NCBI GenBank assembly: GCA_963845285.1
Contig: CAWJRO010000011.1
Span: 25,835 to 89,834 of the forward strand
From: Methanobacterium_C sp963845285
GTDB lineage: Archaea > Methanobacteriota > Methanobacteria > Methanobacteriales > Methanobacteriaceae
Length of the DNA stretch: 64,000 bases
Direction of reading: 5' to 3'
Every line of letters starts with the position of its first letter. Position 1 is the stretch's first letter. A model generated the notes under the pieces. That model did not search any database. It saw only the letters and a list, made by a program, of their open reading frames with translations, and was not told where the DNA came from. A program made the position numbers and the translations under genes. Positions 8,432-17,452 of the stretch are shown here, one piece after another.

Positions 8432-9301
8432 TCATGTCCCGATCTTCAAATTATCGTTTAAACTTTTAAGAAGTCTAATCGCAGAGTACGCTGCTAAAGC
8501 GCTTGTTTTTGGGTTTGTGGCACATGGCATGTTTTCTGTGATGGTTCTAAATTCTCCGAACTCTCCCACCACGTGAACTTCGTGCATATTGCAGTCAACT
8601 GTGGGGTCTGCTATTATTTTAACATCAACTTCCATTCCACAGGCCAAGCTTAAGGTTGCGGCAACGTTTATGTTCATTGGGAATTTTCGAACTGCATCTC
8701 CTGCTTTTCCCTCATAAAGGATCTTTTCTTTATCCGTTGAAATTCCAAGGGATCTTGGAGGTTTTCTTGTTACAAGGCTTGCGCTTTGTATTTTCCCTAT
8801 GGATGCTGCTTTGATACCGTCAATACCTACAATTGCTCCTGAAGGTGCGTATATCTTTGCATTGTTTTCTTTTGCAAGTTTATCCAATTGTTCCCGTAGT
8901 TCATTGTCCATGAGGGCTCCAACGCTCATAACAATCATATCCACACCTTTACTTATAATGGTTGGAACAACTTTCCTAACGGCCTGGGGCGATGCTGCCT
9001 CAATTACGAGGTCCACTTTATCCAGCATGTCTTCTATACTCAATAAAACAGTTCCATCAACCTGTGATGCCAGGTTTTCAGCCCTTTCAATATCTCTATC
9101 GTAAAAAAAATTTATATCGACGCCCAGCTTTCCTTCAGCTGCATAATTCGTGATTATGTTAGCTATGGCACCGCACCCCAGGATCCCAACTACCTTAACA
9201 CTCTGTTCATGATTATCAGCTAACTTTTCAGAGTTACATAAAGGAAAAGTCTTCTCACTTCTGTCTACTTCCAAGAGTTCATGCACAACGGTTTTACTCA
9301 T
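8432..9301 (-). CDS. nadX: L-aspartate dehydrogenase (NadX family)
   Basis: A 289-residue NAD(P)-dependent oxidoreductase with a Rossmann GILGCGAIAN motif near residue 40 and the family's SVGALMD, SGAIVGIDG, TRKPPRSL and NxHEVHV segments. NadX converts aspartate to iminoaspartate, feeding NAD synthesis. The core length fits; an N-terminal extension of about 35 residues precedes the Rossmann fold, so translation may start further in. The ATG at 9301 is preferred to an upstream GTG at 9313. It stands alone, convergent with the MNT gene. Confidence 0.8.
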   Translation of the reverse strand: MSKTVVHELLEVDRSEKTFPLCNSEKLADNHEQSVKVVGILGCGAIANIITNYAAEGKLGVDINFFYDRDIERAENLASQVDGTVLLSIEDMLDKVDLVIEAASPQAVRKVVPTIISKGVDMIVMSVGALMDNELREQLDKLAKENNAKIYAPSGAIVGIDGIKAASIGKIQSASLVTRKPPRSLGISTDKEKILYEGKAGDAVRKFPMNINVAATLSLACGMEVDVKIIADPTVDCNMHEVHVVGEFGEFRTITENMPCATNPKTSALAAYSAIRLLKSLNDNLKIGT

Positions 9302-9661
9302 CTTTCCACACACCCATTCATTTAATTTTTAGAAACCTCAACCATCCTTTTCAATGCCTGTTTTGCCCTGTTTGCTATTTTTTCATCAACCCTGAACCAC
9401 GAATTCTTCATTTAAAAGACAATTTTTTTTTAACTGTGTACAAATTCATGTTCTCACAGATTGCCTCGTTTGAGCAGGAATAAATGTTTTATTTGGATTT
9501 ACAGTTAATAATGTAACTTATTAAACTTTTGGAACAGATAAGCTCCAATAAATTGCTCTTGATCAAATTTAAATCATTTTTTTCCTGATTTTTGGAAAAA
9601 ATTAGTATAAAACCTTTGGTAATTAACTATATTCTCAACACTGTTAAAAATACTATCAACA
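9302..9661. other. Intergenic region left of the insertion sequence
   Basis: Holds the upstream region of nadX and AT-rich DNA. At 9631-9650 lies a 20-base segment (ATTCTCAACACTGTTAAAAA) that recurs with one mismatch at the right edge of the insertion sequence (10870-10889). I see no gene. Confidence 0.5.
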
Positions 9662-10875
9662 GAGAATTTCTATAAACCTTTTTGATTTTTTGGTTTTAAT
9701 GTTTGTTGGTTGATGTTATTCTCTGTTTAGTAGGTGTATAATGAATTTACGATAGTTTTATATCTTATTAAGAGTATAGGAATATTATGAAGTCGTTTGA
9801 TGATTATCTCTTGAATAAGGAGTATGCTCGTGTGGAACGGTTGGGTGATAAGTTGGCTGAGGTTGAACCTTTGATTGATTGGGAGGTTTTTCGGCCGATC
9901 ATTCGGGAAATGTATGATAACCAAACAGAACGTGGTGGTAGACCTAACAATGATGAAGTAGTAATGGTTAAGATGTTGGTTTTACAATCATGGTACGGTT
10001 TATCTGATCCCGAACTTGAAAGGCAGGCTACGGACCGTATTTCTTTTAGGAAGTTTTTAGGATTTCCTGAAGTTATACCAGACCGTGCAACGGTCTGGTC
10101 TTTCAGAGAAAGATTGAGTCAAACAGGTAAAGACAAGGAAATATGGACGGAATTACAAAGACAAATTGACAGTAAAGGTTTAAAGGTTAAAGAAGGTGTG
10201 ATTCAGGATGCCACATTTATCACAGCTGATCCTGGTCATAAAAAGGTTGATGAACCACGTGGACCTAATGCTAAAACTCGACGCAGCAAAGATGGGACCT
10301 GGACTAAAAAAGGAAATAAATCCAGTTTTGGATACAAATTGCACACAAAAATGGATATGGAATATGAATTGATACGTGAATTAGAAACAACCACTGCTAA
10401 AGTACATGATAGTCAAATTGACTTATCTCAACCTGATGAAATCATGTATCGTGACCGCGGGTACTTTGGAGGACAATGCAAAGGCCACAATGCCACTATG
10501 AACCGAGCCACACGCGGCCATCCACTGAGAATACGTGATAAAATGCGAAATAAAAGAATATCATGCAAAAGATCACCAGGAGAACGGCCCTATGCAGTAA
10601 TTAAAACCATATTCCACTCCGGCCACACAAAACTCACCACCATCTTCCGAAACCACACCCGAAACATATTCAACTGCCTCAGCTACAACTTACTACAACT
10701 AAACACCCTAACCTATAAATCAGACGAACTAGCGAACGCTATCATCAAATAGTTACTAAAACATACTAAAAACACTAAAAAAAAGACAAAAATAAATCAA
10801 AACCCAGAAAAACCCATTACAATAACAAGATAAACTAAAACCCAAAATAAAAAAACGAAGTAAATAGAAATTCTC
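9662..10875 (+). mobile_element. IS5-type insertion sequence
   Basis: About 1.2 kb containing one transposase gene. The ends carry inverted repeats: GAGAATTTCTATAAAC at the left and, inverted, GAGAATTTCTATTTA at the right, with further partial match inward. The transposase appears intact, so the element may be active. A clear short target duplication is not visible; instead a 20-base direct repeat lies at or near both ends. Confidence 0.75.
9787..10752 (+). CDS. IS5 family DDE transposase
   Basis: A 321-residue transposase. The N-terminal half has the IS5-group DNA-binding region (LVLQSWYGLSDPELERQ and FLGFPEVIPDRATVWSFR). The catalytic triad is visible as GVIQDATF (first Asp), YRDRGYFG (second Asp) and RSPGERPYAVIK (Glu in the conserved C-terminal helix), so the enzyme looks complete. 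It is the sole gene of the element bounded by inverted repeats. The GC-poor bias matches the host. Confidence 0.9.
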   Translation: MKSFDDYLLNKEYARVERLGDKLAEVEPLIDWEVFRPIIREMYDNQTERGGRPNNDEVVMVKMLVLQSWYGLSDPELERQATDRISFRKFLGFPEVIPDRATVWSFRERLSQTGKDKEIWTELQRQIDSKGLKVKEGVIQDATFITADPGHKKVDEPRGPNAKTRRSKDGTWTKKGNKSSFGYKLHTKMDMEYELIRELETTTAKVHDSQIDLSQPDEIMYRDRGYFGGQCKGHNATMNRATRGHPLRIRDKMRNKRISCKRSPGERPYAVIKTIFHSGHTKLTTIFRNHTRNIFNCLSYNLLQLNTLTYKSDELANAIIK

Positions 10876-10969
10876 AACACTCTTAAAAAAAATCAGGGCA
10901 TCATGAGGTGATATTGAGCGAAGATAATTTAGATGCCCGTGTGCTGTTTAATTAATAAAGTTCAACCTA

Positions 10970-11338
10970 TTAAATTCCTGAATAACCTCCTTTAATGGCT
11001 CCTGTCAAATCAACGTTGAGATTTACTTCCCAAATACCTTCTCCCATATCAGCAACAGGAGATATTACTTCTGCTATTCCTACAGTGTTAATGATTATGT
11101 CCAATTTCCCAAACTCATTTAAAGCAGTATTAATGGCATTCGGGACATCTTTTTCATTTTCTTCGACAGCTATGGCTTTTCCACCATCAGTTTTTATCTG
11201 ATTGATAAGATCTTCCAATGTTTCTTTTCTCCTTGCAACAACAATAGATGCACCTTCTTTTGCAAGAAGTTTAGCAATTTCATTTCCTATCCCTGAACTT
11301 CCATCAGTAACAATTGCAACCTTGTTTTCCAACTTCAT
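10970..11338 (-). pseudogene. Truncated short-chain dehydrogenase/reductase
   Basis: The first 122 residues of an SDR: NAD(P)-binding TDGSSGIGNE (normally TGxxxGxG), then NTVG replacing NNAG, and the start of helix 4 (DLTGAIKGGY). The gene then stops; the catalytic Ser and Tyr-x3-Lys and the remaining 120 or so residues of a normal 250-residue SDR are absent. The break is about 95 bases from the insertion sequence, which may be connected with the loss. It precedes nothing in its own direction and follows fno on the same strand. Confidence 0.75.
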
Positions 11339-11417
11339 TTTATTAACCCCTACCCTATTTTTGTGAAATAAGTGGATTTGAAGTCAATATTCCATTAGAG
11401 ACATTTCAGAGCTTTTT

Positions 11418-12098
11418 TTATAGATTTTTAAATCCAGTTAATCTTATACCACCGTAGTGAGACTTGTACTTGATATTCAGGCCTATTAAAAGTGGGGTGA
11501 TCTTTTCAATTATTCTGGCTTTTTCCAGCGGTCCACAATCGATACATCTCACTCCGGGGATCTTGTTAATTAAATCCATGGACATTTTCTTAGCCTCCAT
11601 GTCGTCTCCTGAAACCAAACAGTCACAATCTATTTCTTCTGGAATGTTCAGTAGATGGGAGTTACTGATGTTGTTGAAGGCTGAAACCACCTTCACATCG
11701 GTTCCCTTAAGGATACTTTGAGTTCTTTCAGCTGCAGAACCTTCCATAAGGTCTATAAACCGGTCTGGCCTTCCCTTAATACTTGTCTCCAAAGGTACGG
11801 TTGCATCTATTAAAACCTTACCCTTAACAAAGTCCTTGATTCCTGTCAACGTTGGTTTCTGAGCGGCCAACGGTACAGTTAATATAAGCACGTCTCCTTT
11901 ATTTGCGGCATCTTCGTTGGCCATTCCTGTGAGGTTGCCTATCTTGTAGTCTTTAAGTTTTTCCTTTGTTTCCTCAACGATTTTAAGAGCTTTTTCCTCT
12001 TTCCTGGAACCAACTATCACATCTATTCCAGCAATAGCTAAACGCATTCCAATTCCTAAGCCCTGTGGTCCTGTTCCACCAATGATTGCTATCTTCAT
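11418..12098 (-). CDS. fno: F420H2:NADP+ oxidoreductase
   Basis: A 226-residue NADP-dependent F420 reductase (also called NpdG). The N-terminal Rossmann motif IGGTGPQGLGIGMRLA and GSRKEEKA (NADP-phosphate binding) are typical, and the domain with LTVPL, DATVPLE and ISNSHLL fits the F420 site. It moves hydride between NADPH and F420, here most likely NADPH to F420H2. GGAGG precedes the ATG. It lies 48 bases downstream of the alcohol dehydrogenase gene on the same strand, so the two probably form an operon that feeds alcohol-derived electrons into methanogenesis. Confidence 0.92.
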   Translation of the reverse strand: MKIAIIGGTGPQGLGIGMRLAIAGIDVIVGSRKEEKALKIVEETKEKLKDYKIGNLTGMANEDAANKGDVLILTVPLAAQKPTLTGIKDFVKGKVLIDATVPLETSIKGRPDRFIDLMEGSAAERTQSILKGTDVKVVSAFNNISNSHLLNIPEEIDCDCLVSGDDMEAKKMSMDLINKIPGVRCIDCGPLEKARIIEKITPLLIGLNIKYKSHYGGIRLTGFKNL

Positions 12099-12146
12099 TC
12101 TATCAAAACCTCCATTTTTATTTTCTAAAAAAGAAAAATAAAAAAT

Positions 12147-13217
12147 TTACTCTAAAAGGACGACTGGTTTGATTAAGTCCCTTGGTTTATCTTTCATGAG
12201 GAGCAGGGCCTCTTCTATTTTATCGAATCCTTTGAAGGTGTGGGTGACCATGAGTGTTGGGTCCACACGTCCGTAAGTCACAAGGTCTGCCAGTCTTTCC
12301 ATTCTGGTCTTTCCACCAGGACATAGTCCCGTGATCAGGTCTTTGTCAGCCATACCGAATCCCCAATCTATACGGGGTATTGGTACGGTGTCTTTATCTC
12401 CCTGTCCTTTCCCGAAGTAGTTTATGTTGGCAATTTTAGATCCTGCTTTGGCCATTTTGAATGCATCTAATAATATTTCAGGGCCACCACCAGCTACTAT
12501 TACAGCATCAACACCTGCCCCACCGGTTGCTTCAAGAATCTGTTCTGCAGTGTCTCCATTTTTGTAACTGATTATATCAGTTGCTCCATATTTTTTGGCT
12601 ACTTCAATTGATATTGGTCGGGTTCCAACTGCGAATATTCTTCCTGCACCTTCTAGTCTTGCACCGGCTATAGCACTGAGTCCTACTGCTCCGATACCGA
12701 GGACAGCAACAGTGGCTCCGAGTTCTATTGCAGCGTTTTCAGCACCCATGAATCCCGTACTCAACATGTCAACGATCATAACCCCTGCTTCTCGGGACAT
12801 ACCTTCTGGTAAAATTGCTAGGTTGTTATCTGCCATGTTGACATGGAAAAATTCACCGAATACACCATCTTTAAAGTTGGAGTATTTCCATCCTCCGCAG
12901 GCACCTCCGGTTTGTGATGGGAAACCACGTTGACATGCTTCAGAATCCCAGTCGGGAGTTATAGCAGGTACAAGTACCTCATCACCAGGTTTGAAGTCTT
13001 GAACTTCGCTTCCTACTTCATCTATTATACCTACAGCTTCATGTCCTAAAATCATGTTATGTCTGTCACCTAATGCTCCTTCCCAAACGGTGTGGACATC
13101 AGATGTACATGGGGCCAGTGCTGTTGGTCTAACAATAGCATCCCTTGGGCCACATTTTGGTTTATCTTTCTCTATCCATCCTGTTTCACCTATCTTTAAC
13201 ATTGCAAATCCTTTCAT
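12147..13217 (-). CDS. adh: NADP-dependent secondary alcohol dehydrogenase
   Basis: A 356-residue zinc alcohol dehydrogenase of the Thermoanaerobacter brockii/Clostridium beijerinckii type. Visible catalytic zinc ligands are Cys in APCTSD (residue about 37), His-Glu in GHEAVG (59-60) and Asp in VDMLSTG (about 150). The Rossmann motif GIGAVGL is followed by GTRPISIEVAKKYGATDI, whose Arg fits NADP preference. It would oxidise 2-propanol or similar alcohols to ketones. GAGGTG precedes the ATG. The promoter region holds a TATA box (13265-13272) abutting a palindrome, suggesting control by the divergent TetR regulator. Operon with fno. Confidence 0.93.
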   Translation of the reverse strand: MKGFAMLKIGETGWIEKDKPKCGPRDAIVRPTALAPCTSDVHTVWEGALGDRHNMILGHEAVGIIDEVGSEVQDFKPGDEVLVPAITPDWDSEACQRGFPSQTGGACGGWKYSNFKDGVFGEFFHVNMADNNLAILPEGMSREAGVMIVDMLSTGFMGAENAAIELGATVAVLGIGAVGLSAIAGARLEGAGRIFAVGTRPISIEVAKKYGATDIISYKNGDTAEQILEATGGAGVDAVIVAGGGPEILLDAFKMAKAGSKIANINYFGKGQGDKDTVPIPRIDWGFGMADKDLITGLCPGGKTRMERLADLVTYGRVDPTLMVTHTFKGFDKIEEALLLMKDKPRDLIKPVVLLE

Positions 13218-13241
13218 TTTTTTTCACCTCGTTTAATCCAT

Positions 13242-13272
13242 GGATAGGGATTATGCATCTATCCTATATAAA
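13242..13272 (-). promoter_or_regulatory. adh promoter with overlapping operator
   Basis: On the minus strand TTTATATA (13265-13272) is a TATA box about 48 bases before the adh start. Directly downstream is an inverted repeat GGATAG-N11-CTATCC (13242-13264) lying between the TATA box and the expected transcription start, an ideal repressor site. The divergent TetR regulator is the likely binder; this is inference. Confidence 0.6.
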
Positions 13273-13353
13273 CATACCGAATAGTTGGTCTGTAACGATT
13301 AATCAATTATATTTATAGAGACTGTTCTCTCTTTAATTAGTTTGAATAGAATG

Positions 13354-13375
13354 TTTTAGATAGATCTATCCAAAA
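13354..13375. promoter_or_regulatory. Second candidate TetR operator
   Basis: TTTTAGATAGATCTATCCAA is the core of a 22-base near-perfect palindrome (centre GATAGATCTATC, one mismatched pair in the flanks). It shares the GATAG/CTATC half-sites with the adh promoter operator. The rest of 13273-13671 shows no gene; it holds the upstream region of tetR. Confidence 0.55.
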
Positions 13376-13671
13376 AAAATAGGATTTATAATATTTACTC
13401 AACGATAAGTTTCTTGTTCAAAAATACAATACTGTTCAAATCATTGCAACCTTTTAAAGAGATTTTAATGTGTTAAACCAAAAGATAACTGCCAGATATA
13501 ATTTGATATTGCATATAATCTAATAAAACATCTCCTCATTCCAATACTAAAGGGGAAAGTATATTAACCTGTTTCCAGAAACTACCCACTAATGTATCTT
13601 GGATTTGATAATCAATATGCAGATCTTATAATACTGAAATTTTACCAAACCAATTAAAAAGAAGGATCTAA

Positions 13672-14283
13672 ATGGAAACAAAGGTTAGGATCATGGAAAC
13701 GGCTTTTAAGCTATTTCTAAAAAAAGGATTTGCTGATGTTTCTTTGAATGAGATTATAAGAGAATCAGACATTACTACTGGCGGATTTTACTATCACTTC
13801 AATAGTAAAGATACTCTACTCATCGAAGTGATTAACAAATACATATTTAACTATTTTAGCTCAACCATAGAACAGATGAAAGAATGCAAGGGCACACCAA
13901 AACAAATATTAAAAACTGTGATACTGTTACTTGTAGGCGACGATTCAGTTATCAACGAGACTACACAGCTATGCGAAAGTGCTGAAAAAATAGATTACAG
14001 GACTCTACATCTACTGCTTTTTGAAGGTGTTCAAAAATACGATATCATAAGTGAACATTACACAGAATTTTATTACAACCTGTTTGAATTCATCAAAGAC
14101 GTCATCAATGATGGCATAACTCAAGGAGTAATAAGAAAGGATATTGACTCCACTGAAATTTCATTAACTATTGAAACTGTTATGGTTGGAACAGTCCTGA
14201 TGTGGATAGGAATGCCTGCAATATCACTAGAAAAACGAATGGAAGCAAATATGGAGCAAATATGGAGTTCCATAAAAGCGTAG
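13672..14283 (+). CDS. TetR/AcrR family transcriptional regulator
   Basis: A 203-residue regulator. Residues 1-50 form the TetR helix-turn-helix: ETAFKLFLKKGFADVSLNEI then TTGGFYYHFNSKDTLL, followed by an all-helical ligand domain of typical length. AGAAGGA precedes the ATG. It is divergent from the adh-fno operon, with palindromes sharing GATAG half-sites in between, so it probably represses alcohol oxidation until an inducer binds. The inducer is unknown. Confidence 0.88.
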   Translation: METKVRIMETAFKLFLKKGFADVSLNEIIRESDITTGGFYYHFNSKDTLLIEVINKYIFNYFSSTIEQMKECKGTPKQILKTVILLLVGDDSVINETTQLCESAEKIDYRTLHLLLFEGVQKYDIISEHYTEFYYNLFEFIKDVINDGITQGVIRKDIDSTEISLTIETVMVGTVLMWIGMPAISLEKRMEANMEQIWSSIKA

Positions 14284-14414
14284 ATTAACTAAAATCATAT
14301 TTCATGTTCTAATTTGAGATTTTTAATATTTTTTTTATCCATATTACTCGAATTTTAATACTCATTTTAGCTTTAAATTAAAAAAGAATAGTATTTGTAA
14401 GCTTTTAATTTTGA

Positions 14415-14540
14415 TTATTTTGTCATGTAATCCCATATACAGTCCATAACATAATCCATTTTTTCTTCTAAATCCATACTTTCTAGAACAATCCATAGGT
14501 TTATTGTTCCACTAATAACAAACTGAATAACCAGAGCACT
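14415..14540 (-). pseudogene. C-terminal remnant of a second TetR regulator
   Basis: About 41 codons without a start read SALVIQFVISGTINLWIVLE and then a helical end MDYVMDCIWDYMTK before TAA. The pattern (VISGTINLWI) resembles the C-terminal helices of TetR regulators and is like the end of the intact TetR gene next door. An in-frame stop precedes it, so only the tail survives. The remaining 14284-14809 stretch holds a TATA-like TTTATATATG near 14700 and no other gene. Confidence 0.5.
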
Positions 14541-14809
14541 TTATTAAATTTACAAACAGAGTAATAGGGACTGTGATTTTAATGGGTGTTGGAAATATTT
14601 CAAACTCGTTAATTATCATTTTTTTTAGCAAATAAATACAAATTACTCCCATTAATTTTACAATCCCCAATTACTGATTACAAGCAGAATATTCACTATG
14701 TTTATATATGATGATCCCATTATTGTCAATTTGAGGATATTTTAACCAATTGAAAAAAATCCTTTTATTGAGGAATAAAAATTTCAGGAATTCAAAGGAG
14801 GAAAAACAC

Positions 14810-15100
14810 ATGATCATGGTAACCGCTAAAATAACAGCTAAACCTGGGGAAAGGGATAATATTATCTCAAAATCGCAAGATCTGATTGATTCCAGTCGTT
14901 TAGACGCAGGTAATATCAGTTACAATTTATATGCAAGCACTGAAGATGAGGACCTTTTGTTGATGCTCGAACAATGGAAAACTCCTGAAGTGTTAGAGGC
15001 ACATATGCAAACAGAAGATTTCAAAGCATTTGGCGCAGCTATCAAAGATATTGTAGCTGAAGAAATGGATATTGGTGTTTATTCAGCTGAGGAAGTATAA
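14810..15100 (+). CDS. ABM-domain (YgiN-like) putative monooxygenase
   Basis: A 96-residue ferredoxin-like fold protein of the antibiotic biosynthesis monooxygenase family: VTAKITAKPGERD at the start, the SYNLYASTEDEDLLLMLEQW strand-helix in the middle and HMQTEDFKAF near the end. Such small dimers act on quinones or unknown substrates. AAGGAGG eight bases upstream fixes the ATG at 14810. It is a single gene; possible substrates in a methanogen are unknown. Confidence 0.8.
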   Translation: MIMVTAKITAKPGERDNIISKSQDLIDSSRLDAGNISYNLYASTEDEDLLLMLEQWKTPEVLEAHMQTEDFKAFGAAIKDIVAEEMDIGVYSAEEV

Positions 15101-15397
15101 TCCAATCAATATTCGTCTTTTTGTTAATTTAGACCTTTATCAATTTTTTTAATTTTATGTTTAGCAGTTGTATTTTGATTTTAATCTTTTAATTTAATAG
15201 AGTAAATTTTTTTAATAAAGTACAATTTTTAATCCTTTCTGGTTTTCAAGAGCTTTTTTAAACCACCGTCATTAGACCACCAATTATAACTATTGTTTTG
15301 AAAAGGATAGGTTCCTGTTTCTTAAATTGGAAACACTCAAAGTATTTGGAGAAGTACAACTAACTGTACCAATCACCATATTTTAAATAAGTAGACC

Positions 15398-15507
15398 GGT
15401 ATAATTAAATATACTAATATTTTAGAGTATAGTCCGTAGGATCAGTATAATTAGATATACTTAGAGTAGAAATTTAATAAGTTGAACTAGTATAATTAAA
15501 TATACTT
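15398..15507. repeat. Three palindromic repeats before an ATPase gene
   Basis: Near-palindromic AGTATAATTAAATATACT occurs at about 15398, 15444 and 15489, 45-46 bases apart, with small changes. GTAGGATCA also recurs at 15437 and 15522. The last copy ends about 45 bases before the ATPase start, consistent with autoregulation or a recombination/binding site. The rest of 15101-15397 shows only a possible short peptide remnant on the minus strand (15234-15313). Confidence 0.65.
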
Positions 15508-15548
15508 AAAAACTGTAACTGTAGGATCAATTACAACTTAAAATTGAG

Positions 15549-16745
15549 GTGATCAACATTCCAATATTACCCTTAGGAGTTCCTTCAGACTTTGAAAAAT
15601 ATTTCTACAACCGGGAAAGGGAACTTAAAAAATTAAAAAACCATTTAAATGCCCTAAACGAAGATGTAGCCGAACAGATACTCATTACAGGGTACAGGGG
15701 TGTGGGGAAAACTTTTCTTCTGAAAAAGTTACTAAACGAATTACCAGACAACATTCTGGTGGCATACATTGATATATCAAGGGCATACGGAAATCAAAAG
15801 GGAAATCTTAAAGAAGAACTGATAATGCATTATTTCTTGGACTCAATGAACCAGGCATTGAAGGATAGTTCCGGAACATTAAAGAACATTCACAACACTG
15901 TAAACACCTTTTTAAGTAAAATAACCTTGAAAAAATATGATTTTAAAGAGGCGGGAAATATCCTTGGAATTGCAGTTCCAGAGGGTCATGATGACTATGA
16001 AAAATTGAGCAAATTTGTAATGGAATTCCCTCAAAAAGTGGTTGAATCATCAGACAACATCCAGGGCTTTGTAATTGTAATAGATGAATTTCAATTGATT
16101 GGTGAACTGGAAAATCCCACATCCTTCTTCTGGTTGATTCGAAGTTACACTCAAAATCAGGACAACGTGAGTTACATCTTCACAGGTTCTGTCTCAAAAA
16201 CAAGTGAAATCATCCAGATGATAAACGGACAAAACGGTGCATTCGGTGGAAGGATGATTCAGGTAAATATTGACCCATTCTCCACAGAAGAAGTAAAAGG
16301 ATATCTTAAAGAGAAGGTAAAAGAAATTAAATTTACAGAAGATGGATTCAACAGATTTTATGAATGTACAAGAGGTATCCCCGCATATATAAACAGCTTC
16401 TGTAATACCATGTCTTCTGGTGAAATTTACAACAGCGAGAAGGTCAAAGAAACATTTTCCGAAAAAATGGATCAGATCACAGTTATGTGGATACAGATCT
16501 GGGGAACCCTATCCCCAACTGAAAGGGAAATAGTGATTTCAATAGTTGATAACGGCCCTCAAAAATGGAGTAAACTCCTAAAAACAGTGCATATATCCAG
16601 AAATACTCTGGCAAAATATTTAGATATCCTCAAAAACAAGGGGATTATAATCTTCAACAATTCAGAGGGGTATAAAATAGAAGAAAAAATGCTTGAAGCC
16701 TGGCTTAGACATAAAAAGAAAGTTAACGGTTATTATCCGCCTTAA
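15549..16745 (+). CDS. Archaeal-type P-loop ATPase with winged helix
   Basis: About 395 residues of the archaeal ATPase/STAND-like group (PF01637-type). It starts with FYNRERELKKLKNHL, a Walker A ITGYRGVGKTF at about residue 45-55, Walker B FVIVIDEFQLI near 180, a sensor FTGSVSK, and a C-terminal winged helix (WSKLLKTVHISRNTLAKYL). These proteins are common and often linked to mobile or defence DNA, function unknown. GAGGTGAT contains the annotated GTG; an ATT at 15558 may be the true start. Three palindromic repeats lie upstream. Confidence 0.8.
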   Translation: MINIPILPLGVPSDFEKYFYNRERELKKLKNHLNALNEDVAEQILITGYRGVGKTFLLKKLLNELPDNILVAYIDISRAYGNQKGNLKEELIMHYFLDSMNQALKDSSGTLKNIHNTVNTFLSKITLKKYDFKEAGNILGIAVPEGHDDYEKLSKFVMEFPQKVVESSDNIQGFVIVIDEFQLIGELENPTSFFWLIRSYTQNQDNVSYIFTGSVSKTSEIIQMINGQNGAFGGRMIQVNIDPFSTEEVKGYLKEKVKEIKFTEDGFNRFYECTRGIPAYINSFCNTMSSGEIYNSEKVKETFSEKMDQITVMWIQIWGTLSPTEREIVISIVDNGPQKWSKLLKTVHISRNTLAKYLDILKNKGIIIFNNSEGYKIEEKMLEAWLRHKKKVNGYYPP

Positions 16746-16900
16746 AAATATTTTTTCATCTTTTTTATTCTCCTTTATCCTCAATAACTTCTTCATGAGT
16801 TTCAAGGAGAAGTTCTATTGTGAAAACCTTGAAAATCTTCTGGTACCAAAGTGATGGAATTTCAAAATCCTAGTTCATATTATTATTTGCAGGTAATAAA

Positions 16901-17452
16901 ATGAAGTTTAGAAAGAATTTGATAGTGAAGCCTGATCTTCAGTATCCCTCCAATGAAAACTCTGAAAGACATTCAGATTGGCTGGAACTCCTATTTGATC
17001 TGATATTTGTTGCTGCGGTTTCCCAGCTTGCATTGAACCTCAATGGTAACTATTCGTTAACGGTCTTTTTAGAGTCCATACCCATATTTTTTGCAATATG
17101 GTGGAGCTGGGCAGGTCAAACATTTTATCTCAGCCGTTTCGGTGCAGATGACATGTTCAACAGGTTTCTGACCATGCTCCAGATACTCGTTGTTGCAGCC
17201 ATGACAGTGAATGTTAAAAATGCCCTGGGCTCTTCAGGGGCAGGATTTGCACTTTCATACGCATTTTTAAGGTTCATACTGGTTGCAGAGTACATAAGAG
17301 TTGGCAGACACGTACCCGAAGCAAGGAGTCTTCTGAAACATTACGTTGTAGGTTTTGGAGCTGCAGCCATGATATGGCTGATTTCAGCCTTCGTACCCAC
17401 ACCACTGCGCTTTGCACTCTGGGGATTGGGTCTTCTTGTGGATTTTTTAACC
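16901..17452 (+). pseudogene. LtrA-like membrane protein, 3' half lost
   Basis: The N-terminal half (about 183 residues) of a low-temperature-requirement A type protein: RHSDWLELLFDLIFVAAVSQ is the diagnostic start, followed by several membrane helices. Normal members have about 370-400 residues. The frame runs into LVDFLTP and stops exactly where an ABC ATPase sequence, also incomplete, begins. A deletion has fused the two genes, so no functional LtrA is expected. AGGT precedes the ATG. Confidence 0.75.
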
